Shown here: positions 1-6,477 of the stretch, one piece after another
How the letters are laid out: the number at the start of each line of letters is the position of its first letter
How positions within the stretch are numbered: position 1 is the first letter of the stretch
The notes under the pieces: generated by a model
Seen by the model: the letters and a program-made list of their open reading frames with translations, nothing else
The model's database searches: none
What the model was told of the DNA's origin: nothing
Assembly: GCA_041748615.1 (NCBI GenBank)
Contig: JBGTCY010000306.1
Location: 1 to 8,876 of the forward strand
DNA: 8,876 nucleotides
Origin: JBGTCY01 sp041748615
GTDB lineage: Bacteria > Bacteroidota > Bacteroidia > Chitinophagales > CAIOSU01
Reading direction: 5' to 3'
Made by a program: the position numbers and the translations under genes

Positions 1-477
1 TTGAATATCTTTCACCTTAATCGCTTTTCCGATTTCCAATGCTTCTACATTCACTTCCAGGTGTTCAATCAAATCCTGAGGAAGCGCTTTCAACTTAATC
101 ATGCGCATTTTTTGAACCAATTTTCCACCGGCTTTGGCGCCTGCCGCCTGTCCTACCAATTTCACAGGCACTTGAGCGGAAACTTTTTTACCCGGAGTCA
201 TTTCCTGAAAATCAAGGTGAACGATTTTATCGGTTACCGGATGGAATTGCACTTCTTTCAGCAACGTGTCATATTCTTTGCCGTTGATGGTGATTTTAAT
301 GCTGAAGAAATCGGGACTGTAAACAATCTTTTTGAATGAGGTGTAAGGCGCGTAGAAATGAACGATTTCGCTGCCGCCATATAACACGCAGGGAACGAAG
401 TTTTCCCTTTTCAGTCTTGCGGAATATTTGCCACCGAGTTCCTTCCTTTCTGTACCTTCCAAAGTAAGTGATTTCAT
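1..477 (-). CDS. rplY: 50S ribosomal protein L25 / general stress protein Ctc (partial, C-terminus off window)
   Basis: Encodes the 5S rRNA-binding protein of the large ribosomal subunit, in the longer two-domain CTC/TL5 form. The 159 visible residues run without a stop from ATG 477 to base 1. The N-terminal RNA-binding domain covers about residues 1-92, with RLKRENFVPCVLYGG at 21-35 and KEVQFHPVTDKIVHLDF at 74-90, both typical of the family. A second beta-rich domain begins near residue 98 and includes KLVGQAAGAKAGGKL at 106-120. The family is usually about 190-220 residues in this phylum, so perhaps 30-60 residues are missing at the left. The start lies 19 nt after the prs stop on the same strand, so the two are probably co-transcribed. 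No Shine-Dalgarno is present; the upstream stretch is A-rich, as is normal in Bacteroidota. The identification rests on motifs and on the prs neighbour. Confidence 0.93.
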   Translation of the reverse strand, partial: MKSLTLEGTERKELGGKYSARLKRENFVPCVLYGGSEIVHFYAPYTSFKKIVYSPDFFSIKITINGKEYDTLLKEVQFHPVTDKIVHLDFQEMTPGKKVSAQVPVKLVGQAAGAKAGGKLVQKMRMIKLKALPQDLIEHLEVNVEALEIGKAIKVKDIQ

Positions 478-496
478 TTTAATTCAATTTTTCTTT

Positions 497-1441
497 TTAA
501 TATGGATTAATAAACAAAGACGTAATGGATTTATGTTCATGCGTGCGCCTGATAGCGGTTGCAAAAATATCATCTACGGACAACACATGAACTTTATCAT
601 TTGGTTTTTCACTTTTAATCGGAATGGTGTCGCACACGACTAATTCCGCAAGCATGGAATTCTGCACCCGCTCGTAAGCGTTGCCCGATAATACCGGATG
701 TGTGCAGAATGCTCTCACGCTTTCCGCGCCTTTCTCCATCAGGAGGGTGGCGGCATTACAAATGGTTCCCGCAGTGTCAATAATGTCATCCACGAGAATC
801 ACGTTTTTCCCTTTCACATCGCCAATGACGGTCATCTGGGCGATTTCGTTGGCGCGAACGCGGTATTTATCGCAAATCACTAAGTCAGCGTTGAAGTGCT
901 GGGCATAAGACCTTGCCCTCGCGGTGCTGCCTACATCCGGTGAGGCGAAAGTGATGTTATTTAAGTTCAACTGCTCGATATAAGGAATAAAGATTGCCGA
1001 ACTGTTCAGGTGGTCAACCGGAATGTCGAAAAAGCCTTGAATCTGTCCCGCGTGCAAATCCATCGTCATCACCCTGTGAGCGCCAGAAGCGGTAATCAGG
1101 TTAGCCGCCAGTTTCGCGCCTATGGATACCCTCGGGCGGTCTTTCCTGTCCTGGCGGGCAAGCCCAAAGTAGGGAATCACCGCGACAATGTATTCGGCAG
1201 ACGCTCTTTTCGCGGCATCAATAATCATGAGCAGTTCCATCAGGTTGTCAAAGGGAGCAAATGTGGATTGTACAATGAAAAAGAACGAACCCCTCACATT
1301 TTCGGTCAGTACCGGCTGAAATTCACCGTCACTGAAACGCTGAATCGTCAGGTTTCCCAAAGGCTGCCCATAGCACGTTGCTATTTTTTTAGACAGATAA
1401 CGTGAGGCGCTTCCTGAGAATATTTTAACAACCGGGTCCAT
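497..1441 (-). CDS. prs: Ribose-phosphate pyrophosphokinase (PRPP synthase)
   Basis: Transfers pyrophosphate from ATP to ribose 5-phosphate to give PRPP, the precursor of purines, pyrimidines, NAD, histidine and tryptophan; it acts in the cytosol. The 314-residue length fits class I enzymes. Visible motifs are FSDGE (36-40), the ATP-site segment RQDRKDRP (96-103), DLHAGQIQGFFDIP (128-141, with catalytic-region His130), the flexible-loop stretch CDKYRVRAN (190-198) that keeps the Lys and Arg expected there, and the PRPP-binding loop VDDIIDTAGT (217-226). No key residue is missing. The ATG at 1441 gives the expected N-terminus (VKIFSGSAS). It has its own promoter about 30 nt upstream and is followed after 19 nt by the L25 gene. 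tRNA-Gln lies upstream on the same strand, and a readthrough contribution from it is possible. Confidence 0.98.
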   Translation of the reverse strand: MDPVVKIFSGSASRYLSKKIATCYGQPLGNLTIQRFSDGEFQPVLTENVRGSFFFIVQSTFAPFDNLMELLMIIDAAKRASAEYIVAVIPYFGLARQDRKDRPRVSIGAKLAANLITASGAHRVMTMDLHAGQIQGFFDIPVDHLNSSAIFIPYIEQLNLNNITFASPDVGSTARARSYAQHFNADLVICDKYRVRANEIAQMTVIGDVKGKNVILVDDIIDTAGTICNAATLLMEKGAESVRAFCTHPVLSGNAYERVQNSMLAELVVCDTIPIKSEKPNDKVHVLSVDDIFATAIRRTHEHKSITSLFINPY

Positions 1442-1473
1442 TAATTTTTATTAGGCTTTTGTCAAAAGGAACG

Positions 1474-1504
1474 CAAACTTAGCGATTTCCCATGGCAGAC
1501 ACAA
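1474..1504 (-). promoter_or_regulatory. prs promoter, Bacteroidota type
   Basis: Read on the minus strand, TTG (1504-1502) is followed by exactly 20 nt and then TAAGTTTG (1481-1474), matching the Bacteroidota TTG / TAnnTTTG promoter pattern. Transcription would start near 1468, giving a leader of about 27 nt before the prs ATG. The tRNA-Gln promoter in this window has the same spacing, which strengthens the call. Confidence 0.6.
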
Positions 1505-1549
1505 GCAACATGCAACAAAAATCTTTCAGATTATAAAAAAAGGTGAGTG

Positions 1550-1620
1550 CTGGCCTACCTGGACTCGAACCAAGACTAACAGCTCCAAAGGCTGCTGTGC
1601 TACCATTACACCATAGGCCA
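1550..1620 (-). tRNA. tRNA-Gln (anticodon UUG)
   Basis: The minus strand folds as a complete 71-nt tRNA. The acceptor arm TGGCCTA pairs with TAGGCCA over 7 bp; there is a short D arm (GTG/CAC with AATGGTAG-type loop), an anticodon stem GCAGC/GCTGT around loop CTTTGGA with anticodon TTG, a 4-nt variable loop, and a T arm CTTGG/CCAGG around TTCGAGT. The discriminator base is G. The CCA end is not encoded (CAC follows), so it must be added by nucleotidyltransferase. A run of seven T begins about 9 nt past the discriminator and may help transcription stop. It lies just upstream of prs on the same strand. Confidence 0.97.
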
Positions 1621-1631
1621 AAAACTTGCGG

Positions 1632-1662
1632 CAAATTTATGAAGAATATATCCAGTTAACAA
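1632..1662 (-). promoter_or_regulatory. tRNA-Gln promoter, Bacteroidota type
   Basis: On the minus strand, TTG (1662-1660), a 20-nt spacer and TAAATTTG (1639-1632) form a full match to TTG / TAnnTTTG. The predicted start is around 1626, about 6 nt before the mature tRNA 5' end at 1620. The -7 region is one half of a perfect 12-bp inverted repeat whose other half sits at 1870-1881. Confidence 0.6.
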
Positions 1663-1793
1663 AAGAAGATGTTTTTGGGGAGAAGGATAAATGCAATTAC
1701 ATTGTTACGATGAGTCCCGGGAATCGGGAAACAATGTGGGGAGGCAATCGCGCCCCTTCGACTCCGATCAGGCTGACTCACTCGCACTTGTCC

Positions 1794-1849
1794 TCGACAC
1801 TCGTCCCTTGTCCCTTGTCCCCCGTCCCTCGTCCCCCGACACTTGTCCC
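1794..1849 (+). repeat. Eight-unit tandem heptamer array (YYGTCCC), G-quadruplex-forming on the minus strand
   Basis: Eight consecutive 7-nt units: TCGACAC, TCGTCCC, TTGTCCC, TTGTCCC, CCGTCCC, TCGTCCC, CCGACAC, TTGTCCC. Two degenerate six-base units (TCGCAC, TTGTCC) precede it at 1782-1793. The minus strand carries five G-runs of 3-5 between 1805 and 1837 with loops of 4, 2, 4 and 4 nt, which fits the G3+N1-7 quadruplex rule, plus a further G5 at 1847-1851. The array lies between the divergent tRNA-Gln and DUF2279 genes. A period of 7 cannot keep a codon phase repeating, and the overlapping open frames here look like artefacts, so I treat the region as noncoding. Confidence 0.85.
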
Positions 1850-1875
1850 CCGTTTAAACGCATCTTCTTAATTTG
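1843..1875 (+). promoter_or_regulatory. Possible promoter of the DUF2279 gene, suggesting a leaderless mRNA
   Basis: TTaaTTTG at 1868-1875 differs from TAnnTTTG at one position and shares its sequence through GCCGCAA with the tRNA-Gln promoter. A TTG lies 22 nt upstream (1843-1845), inside the last heptamer unit. The expected start, 5-7 nt after the final G, falls on or next to the ATG at 1881. Confidence 0.4.
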
Positions 1876-1880
1876 CCGCA

Positions 1881-2855
1881 ATGAAATTGAGCGCAGCCTT
1901 GTTTTGCATCCTCCTGTTTATGAGCAGTTTGAATGTCTATTCACAGGAATCCCTGCGTTTTCGCCACAAAGCGGAAGAATTCAATCAAAAAAGATTTTGG
2001 GGAGTCACTGGCGGGATTTTGGGGATTTATGGCGTTTCGCTGACAGTTTTAAGTCAGTATTGGTACAAAGATTTTCCCCGCTCATCCTTTCATTTTTTTA
2101 ATGATGGCAGGGAATGGCAGGGGATAGACAAAGCCGGACATGTGTTCGCCTCCTATTTTATCAGCCGCTGGTCGGTGGGCATCTATCGCTGGACTGGCAT
2201 GAATGACCGTGCCGCAATTTTTACGGGCGGCTTGATGGGTACTTTCCTCTTGTCTTCCATTGAAATCTTAGACGGCTTTTCTGAAAAATGGGGCTTTTCG
2301 GGCTGGGATATGCTTGCCAACTTTGGCGGCTCCGCATTAGTCATCGGGCAGGAGTTAGCTTGGCAAGACCAGCGCATCACGCTTAAAATTTCCGCGTTGC
2401 CTAAAAACTATCCCGCAGACCTGCGCTATCGCACCGATTATTTGTATGGAACAACTCCACTCGAACTGTTGCTGAAGGATTATAATGCCGTCTCATTTTG
2501 GGCGTCCGCGAATGTGTATTCATTCATGAAAAAAGACAGGCGTTTTCCAGAATGGATGAATGTAGCATTTGGCTTTGGCGCATCGGGATTGTATGGCGGC
2601 TTTGAAAACCGCTGGTGCCGCGAGCCGCAGGCAACCTCTTATTGTGATTGCACGGATGACAATAAAGTGGACCGCTCAGACATTCCACGTTATAATCAAT
2701 ATTATCTGTCGCTGGATGTTGATTTCACCCGAGTTAAAACCGATAAAGCCGGAGTAAAAATCCTGTTACATTTGCTGAATCTTGTGAAAGTGCCATCGCC
2801 CACATTGGAATTCAATCGCATGAATGGAGTTATTTTTCATCCCTTATTCTGGTAA
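1881..2855 (+). CDS. Exported DUF2279-family protein
   Basis: A 324-residue protein with an N-terminal signal peptide (about residues 1-21, hydrophobic ALFCILLFM, likely cleaved near VYS-QES). It matches the pattern I associate with DUF2279 proteins of Bacteroidota. A hydrophobic segment GVTGGILGIYGVSLTVL (41-57) comes first, then DKAGHVFASYF (83-93), GGLMGTFLLSSIEILDGF (116-133), EKWGFSGWDMLANFGG (135-150) and SALVIGQ (151-157). The ordered DK..H, E..D and D...N residues recall VanZ/YfiM-type membrane motifs, but I infer no reaction. The C-terminal half (160-324) is beta-strand-like, with YYLSLDVDFTRV (274-285) and ends in aromatic FW, which would fit an envelope location. A three-cysteine patch CREPQATSYCDC (246-257) is unusual. 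The ATG at 1881 is needed to keep the signal peptide. The VOC gene follows 9 nt later. Confidence 0.75.
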   Translation: MKLSAALFCILLFMSSLNVYSQESLRFRHKAEEFNQKRFWGVTGGILGIYGVSLTVLSQYWYKDFPRSSFHFFNDGREWQGIDKAGHVFASYFISRWSVGIYRWTGMNDRAAIFTGGLMGTFLLSSIEILDGFSEKWGFSGWDMLANFGGSALVIGQELAWQDQRITLKISALPKNYPADLRYRTDYLYGTTPLELLLKDYNAVSFWASANVYSFMKKDRRFPEWMNVAFGFGASGLYGGFENRWCREPQATSYCDCTDDNKVDRSDIPRYNQYYLSLDVDFTRVKTDKAGVKILLHLLNLVKVPSPTLEFNRMNGVIFHPLFW

Positions 2856-2864
2856 ATTGAAGTA

Positions 2865-3407
2865 ATGAAAAATTATTTTTTACCGGGCTGCCTGTTGATT
2901 TGCCTCACCTGCTGCAAACCTGAAACCAATCATTTAAAAACCATGAAAGACGATTTTGAAGATAAAAAAAACAGCACTGAAGTCAATGACACTTCTCCGA
3001 GAGTGACCGGTATCGGTGGTGTTTTCTTTTTCTCGGAAAATCCGAAAGAAACAAAATCCTGGTATGCTGAAAATTTAGGTCTTGAAATCAATGAATGGGG
3101 TTCAAGTTTTGAATTCAGAAATGCAAACAGACCTGATGAAATCAATTATCTTCAATGGAGTCCATTCAAAAAAGGGAGTGAATATTTTGCGCCATCTGAA
3201 AAAGAATTCATGATTAACTATCGTGTTCAGAATCTAGAAGGACTTGTTGAGAAACTGAAATCAAATGGCGTAACCGTCTTAGATGAGATTGAACAGTATG
3301 ATTATGGAAAATTCGTGCATATCATGGATAACGAAGGAAACAAAATTGAACTCTGGGAACCGGTTGACAGTGTGTTCACACAAATGGGTGGTAAGACAAC
3401 CAAATAA
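2865..3407 (+). CDS. VOC-superfamily (glyoxalase/bleomycin-resistance fold) protein with N-terminal signal-like extension
   Basis: A single VOC module occupies about residues 46-168: RVTGIGGVFFFSENP (46-60), WYAENLGLEINEWG (66-79), NYLQWSPF (94-101), FMINYRVQNLEGLVEKLKSN (115-134, the typical pairing strand and helix) and KFVHIMDNEGNKIELWEP (149-166). His152 and Glu162 occupy the usual second-half metal-ligand region, but the first strand has no His where glyoxalase I has one, so glyoxalase I activity is doubtful. Residues 1-26 form a hydrophobic, cysteine-rich leader (FLPGCLLICLTCC) that could be a signal or poor lipobox, followed by a polar linker rich in D, K and N. Starting at ATG 2943 (Met27) would give a normal cytosolic VOC protein of 154 residues, so the start is uncertain. 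The 9-nt gap to the DUF2279 gene suggests co-transcription. Confidence 0.8.
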   Translation: MKNYFLPGCLLICLTCCKPETNHLKTMKDDFEDKKNSTEVNDTSPRVTGIGGVFFFSENPKETKSWYAENLGLEINEWGSSFEFRNANRPDEINYLQWSPFKKGSEYFAPSEKEFMINYRVQNLEGLVEKLKSNGVTVLDEIEQYDYGKFVHIMDNEGNKIELWEPVDSVFTQMGGKTTK

Positions 3408-3484
3408 TTTGAAAGGTAAAGGATGAACTAAAGATGTAAGTGAAGTTGTCAAAATAACATCCGCAATTTGAAACCTTCATGAGC

Positions 3485-3512
3485 AGATATTAGACTTTAG
3501 ATATTAGATACA
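3485..3512 (+). repeat. Short tandem heptamer array (AGAYWTT-like, 4 units)
   Basis: Four consecutive 7-nt units: AGATATT, AGACTTT, AGATATT, AGATACA. They lie in the 206-nt gap between the VOC gene and murB. The period equals that of the array at 1794-1849, but the unit sequence is unrelated. The rest of this gap (3408-3613) is AT-rich; I see no gene, no clear terminator and no convincing promoter in it. Confidence 0.65.
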
Positions 3513-3613
3513 TTGAGGAAGTTACTTTGGAAACATTCCTCTGACAGACAAACATTCATTTTTTTTAAAATGCGCTGAATAAATAATCAAAATGCTTTTA
3601 CTTGATAATAAAA

Positions 3614-4630
3614 ATGGAATTAAAGAATAATATTTCGCTAAAACATTATAACACATTCGGTATTGACATCCGCTGTGCGCTGTTCGCGGAGGTGAAGAAT
3701 GTCGAAATCCTTTCAGAATTATTACAAAATAGCGAATTGAAAAATCAGCCGATGTTGATTCTGGGCGGGGGTAGTAATATTTTATTTACAAAAAATTATG
3801 ACGGGTTAGTCTTAAAAAACTCGTTGCTGGGCATTGAGAAAATAAAAGAAAATAAAGAACAGGTTTGGGTGCGATGCGGAGCGGGTGAAGTGTGGCATGA
3901 AGTGGTTTTGTATTGCATCAAAAACAATTATGGCGGCATTGAAAATCTGTCGCTCATTCCTGGGTTGACGGGCGCTGCGCCCATGCAGAATATAGGCGCT
4001 TACGGAGTGGAATTGGAAAGCGTGTTTGATTCATTGGAAGCATTCCATCTGAAAACGGGCGAGTCAAAAACATTCCTGAAAGCGGAATGTCAATTCGGTT
4101 ACCGCGAAAGTGTTTTTAAAAACAAGTTTAAAAATCAGTTTATCATCACATCCGTTACTTTGCGGCTGAATAAAAAACCTGTGTACAATATCTCCTATGG
4201 TGCAATTCGTGAAACGCTGGAAAAAATGGGTGTGCAGGAACTCTCAGTCAAAGCGGTCAGCGATGCCGTGATTGCCATTCGCAGCAGCAAACTCCCTGAC
4301 CCGAAGGTTCTTGGCAATGCCGGTAGTTTTTTTAAAAACCCTGAAATTGAACAGGAGCAGTTCAGCGCGCTAAAGGAAAAGTTTCCAATGGTTCCGAATT
4401 ATCCGTTGGAAAATGGAAATGTAAAAATCCCGGCAGGATGGCTCATTGAGCAGTGCGGCTGGAAAGGTAAACGAGTCGGCAACACCGGCTCGCACACAGA
4501 CCAGGCGCTTGTGTTGGTGAATTACGGCAATGCTACCGGCAGTGAGATTTACAATCTTGCAATGGAAATCAAAACTTCGGTTTTAGAAAAATTCGGAATC
4601 GAAATCGTGCCGGAGGTGAATGTGATATAA
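3614..4630 (+). CDS. murB: UDP-N-acetylenolpyruvoylglucosamine reductase (MurB, type I)
   Basis: The FAD enzyme that uses NADPH to reduce UDP-GlcNAc-enolpyruvate to UDP-MurNAc, the second committed step of peptidoglycan precursor synthesis, in the cytosol. The 338 residues match type I (E. coli-like) MurB. Motifs: NISLKHYNTFGID (6-18), the FAD loop LILGGGSNIL (48-57), IPGLTGAAPMQNIGAYG (115-131), GYRES (162-166), whose Arg164 matches E. coli Arg159, the proton-donor loop NAGSFFKNP (235-243), where Ser238 matches Ser229, and PEVNVI at the C-terminus, where Glu334 matches Glu325. All three catalytic residues are present. I chose ATG 3614 over the in-frame TTG at 3602 because it gives the usual short N-terminus before NISLK. 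The stop lies 4 nt from the stop of the convergent lipoprotein gene, so no room exists for separate terminators. Confidence 0.97.
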   Translation: MELKNNISLKHYNTFGIDIRCALFAEVKNVEILSELLQNSELKNQPMLILGGGSNILFTKNYDGLVLKNSLLGIEKIKENKEQVWVRCGAGEVWHEVVLYCIKNNYGGIENLSLIPGLTGAAPMQNIGAYGVELESVFDSLEAFHLKTGESKTFLKAECQFGYRESVFKNKFKNQFIITSVTLRLNKKPVYNISYGAIRETLEKMGVQELSVKAVSDAVIAIRSSKLPDPKVLGNAGSFFKNPEIEQEQFSALKEKFPMVPNYPLENGNVKIPAGWLIEQCGWKGKRVGNTGSHTDQALVLVNYGNATGSEIYNLAMEIKTSVLEKFGIEIVPEVNVI

Positions 4631-4634
4631 AACC

Positions 4635-6443
4635 TCAATCCTTCACGCAGCGGCAGTGGCAGTAATATTCTGCCCCCGGACTTTGGCTTGTACCTATTAC
4701 ACGCATTGTATAGGTACTTCTGGTTTCAAAAATATTGTAAGAGTCATCGCCTGTACTGCGTATGGTTCCGCTCGAAGCCCAAAGTTGAGCTTGTGCTGAT
4801 GTAGGATTGAATTCAATACTCTGGGTATTGGGGGCATAAAAAGCCGGTTGACCGGGTTTCAAATTGAAACCAAACTCATTTGTAGGCGTGGGTCCGATAG
4901 GCCAATCTTCAGCCCTGAGTTTTATTACGGCATTGTGTTCTCCTCCGCAATAGGCTATCAACTCATTAAATTCTTCTTCACTAGGCACATGCCATCCCTG
5001 CGGGCAAAGTCCTCTTACAGTGGTAGAGTCCGTAGATACCTGCCGATTAATTAACTCAAAAATCGAGTACAGCCTGCCTTCATTTTCGCAATACGAAGGA
5101 TTATTATTAAAGCAAACCCCTGCGCCTGTATAATTTAAATTCTCCGCCATCCACACCTGGTCGCCAATGCAAACGGTTTTGTAAACTTGTCCGTCTCGGC
5201 TGTCTTCCAGGTCAGCGCTACAAGCTTCATATGCATAATCCATATCAAAATACTGTATTAAATACAAAGGCGGTCCCGGAGGTTGGGGTTCTACCCGCAT
5301 CATAAGCGCAGCACGACTCTCAAAATATCCTTTTTCCGTATCATAGAAAGGGGAAGACCCATCAGGTTTCAAGTGTGCTTCTCCGGTTGTATCTCCATCC
5401 ACTACCAAACCATTGATAAGCAACTGCTCCATGTCTTTACAGAAATCGTTATCCACAGGAATGGATTTCCCATTCTCTTTGGCATAACCGTAATAAGTAG
5501 CCACACCTTTGGATTTCCAAGCCTGAGGCAGATTATTTTCAGTAAGCCCATCGGCAGTATGTCCGCTGTAGCAATGATTTCCAAATACTACGGCATCGCT
5601 TAAATCCACATTCAACTGGCGGATGTAATCTTCCGTTATCAGGACACTGAATCTGAAAGTCACCTCTCCTTCGCTGGAATTGAAAATATGCAGCCCGATT
5701 TCTATCTGCCCGTTGGTTATTTTATCGGGAGGAATGCTGTGAACGTTAAAGGTGGCATCTATCACTTCTTCAGGGAACCAGATGTCGGTAATATCATATT
5801 CTTCATCTATGTATTTTAGAAAGAGTCCGTATTTTACTCCATGTACATTGAAAATAATAAAACCGTAATCTCCCAATCTGTCTAAATCGCTTAATTCCAC
5901 ATTTGCCCCGACTTCTATATCCACTTCCATCTCCAGATCGCCCGCCTGGAAACTTGCCTCTAAATCTTGTATGTCTGAACTTAAATAATGGAATTCATCA
6001 GGATAAGGAATCAGGACTAAGACTTTTTTATTCTTAATCTCCTGGCTTTGTTCACCGAAACGAAATGCGTTCAAGCTATGGGCGCCTCCTCCTCCACGAC
6101 TCAGGTGTTCCCCGTTGCTTACAGGAATTATATTTATCGGGGACTTGAGACCATTGTTAAATTCAATCTCCAGGAATTCTCTATTGTGAAACCATCCTTC
6201 CTTCACCTCTGTGTGATTAGCCAGCCATGTCCTCATGGAATCTAATGCGGCAATTGAATCACCGGATTGCTGAAACTCCTCAATATAAACTATGGCTGCA
6301 TCGTGTAACACAGTCAGGTTGGTGGTGAGTTTTTCCTCCACACCATTTTGCATGTTGTCTTTATCATTTTTGGCGCAGCCAGAAAATAAGACTCCAATAC
6401 TGAAAATGAGTGCAGCTATATGTAAATAGTTTGACTTATTCAT
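4635..6443 (-). CDS. Lipoprotein: clan CD (caspase/gingipain-like) peptidase-like domain fused to FISUMP domain
   Basis: Numbered from ATG 6443 (602 aa; a GTG one codon upstream is the alternative). A signal peptide with lipobox LFSGC gives lipid-anchored Cys23. After an N-terminal region (about 24-138), strand KKVLVLIPY (139-147) opens a caspase-like layout. It continues with an acidic stretch ending in the hydrophobic strand GFIIFNVHG (194-202, His201), then DAVVFGNHCYSG (283-294, Cys291), then AWKSKGVATYYGYA (308-321) and DFCKDMEQLLINGLVVDG (333-350). Strand-HG followed by strand-xC and a 'GA..Y.G' strand is the clan CD pattern, so His201/Cys291 is the proposed dyad. Residues about 406-602 are a FISUMP (Fibrobacter succinogenes major paralogous) domain: VWMAENLNYTG (430-440), GLCPQGWHVPSEEEFNELI (478-496), ending RCVKD. 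Cleavage of peptides is inferred, not shown. It follows the propeller gene by 34 nt. Confidence 0.8.
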   Translation of the reverse strand: MNKSNYLHIAALIFSIGVLFSGCAKNDKDNMQNGVEEKLTTNLTVLHDAAIVYIEEFQQSGDSIAALDSMRTWLANHTEVKEGWFHNREFLEIEFNNGLKSPINIIPVSNGEHLSRGGGGAHSLNAFRFGEQSQEIKNKKVLVLIPYPDEFHYLSSDIQDLEASFQAGDLEMEVDIEVGANVELSDLDRLGDYGFIIFNVHGVKYGLFLKYIDEEYDITDIWFPEEVIDATFNVHSIPPDKITNGQIEIGLHIFNSSEGEVTFRFSVLITEDYIRQLNVDLSDAVVFGNHCYSGHTADGLTENNLPQAWKSKGVATYYGYAKENGKSIPVDNDFCKDMEQLLINGLVVDGDTTGEAHLKPDGSSPFYDTEKGYFESRAALMMRVEPQPPGPPLYLIQYFDMDYAYEACSADLEDSRDGQVYKTVCIGDQVWMAENLNYTGAGVCFNNNPSYCENEGRLYSIFELINRQVSTDSTTVRGLCPQGWHVPSEEEFNELIAYCGGEHNAVIKLRAEDWPIGPTPTNEFGFNLKPGQPAFYAPNTQSIEFNPTSAQAQLWASSGTIRSTGDDSYNIFETRSTYTMRVIGTSQSPGAEYYCHCRCVKD

Positions 6444-6477
6444 CACCGGTTTTTAAAGGTTATTTGAATTTATTGTT

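Larger units (their letters stand above)
1626..1881. repeat. Perfect 12-bp inverted repeat flanking the divergent intergenic region
   Basis: TTGCGGCAAATT at 1626-1637 is the exact reverse complement of AATTTGCCGCAA at 1870-1881. Each arm covers the TTTG of an outward-facing -7 element and the predicted start region: tRNA-Gln to the left, the DUF2279 gene to the right. The arms are 232 nt apart and enclose the heptamer array. The arms are visible directly; their role as promoter elements is inferred. Confidence 0.8.

Noticed and set aside
1..339. Plus-strand 112-codon frame at the left edge
   Set aside because: It is antisense to the clearly recognisable L25 coding sequence and shows no family features of its own.
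1711..1731. TCCCGGGAATCGGGA-type inverted repeat as a terminator
   Set aside because: It has no T-run on either strand and no gene ends nearby to need it.
1626..2101. Overlapping plus-strand open frames through the heptamer array (81 and 136 codons)
   Set aside because: They are carried by the 7-nt repeat and then run out of frame through the DUF2279 signal peptide; no protein family features are present.
3522..3529. TTACTTTG as a murB promoter -7 element
   Set aside because: It differs from TAnnTTTG at one position and has no TTG at a plausible distance upstream, so it was not listed.
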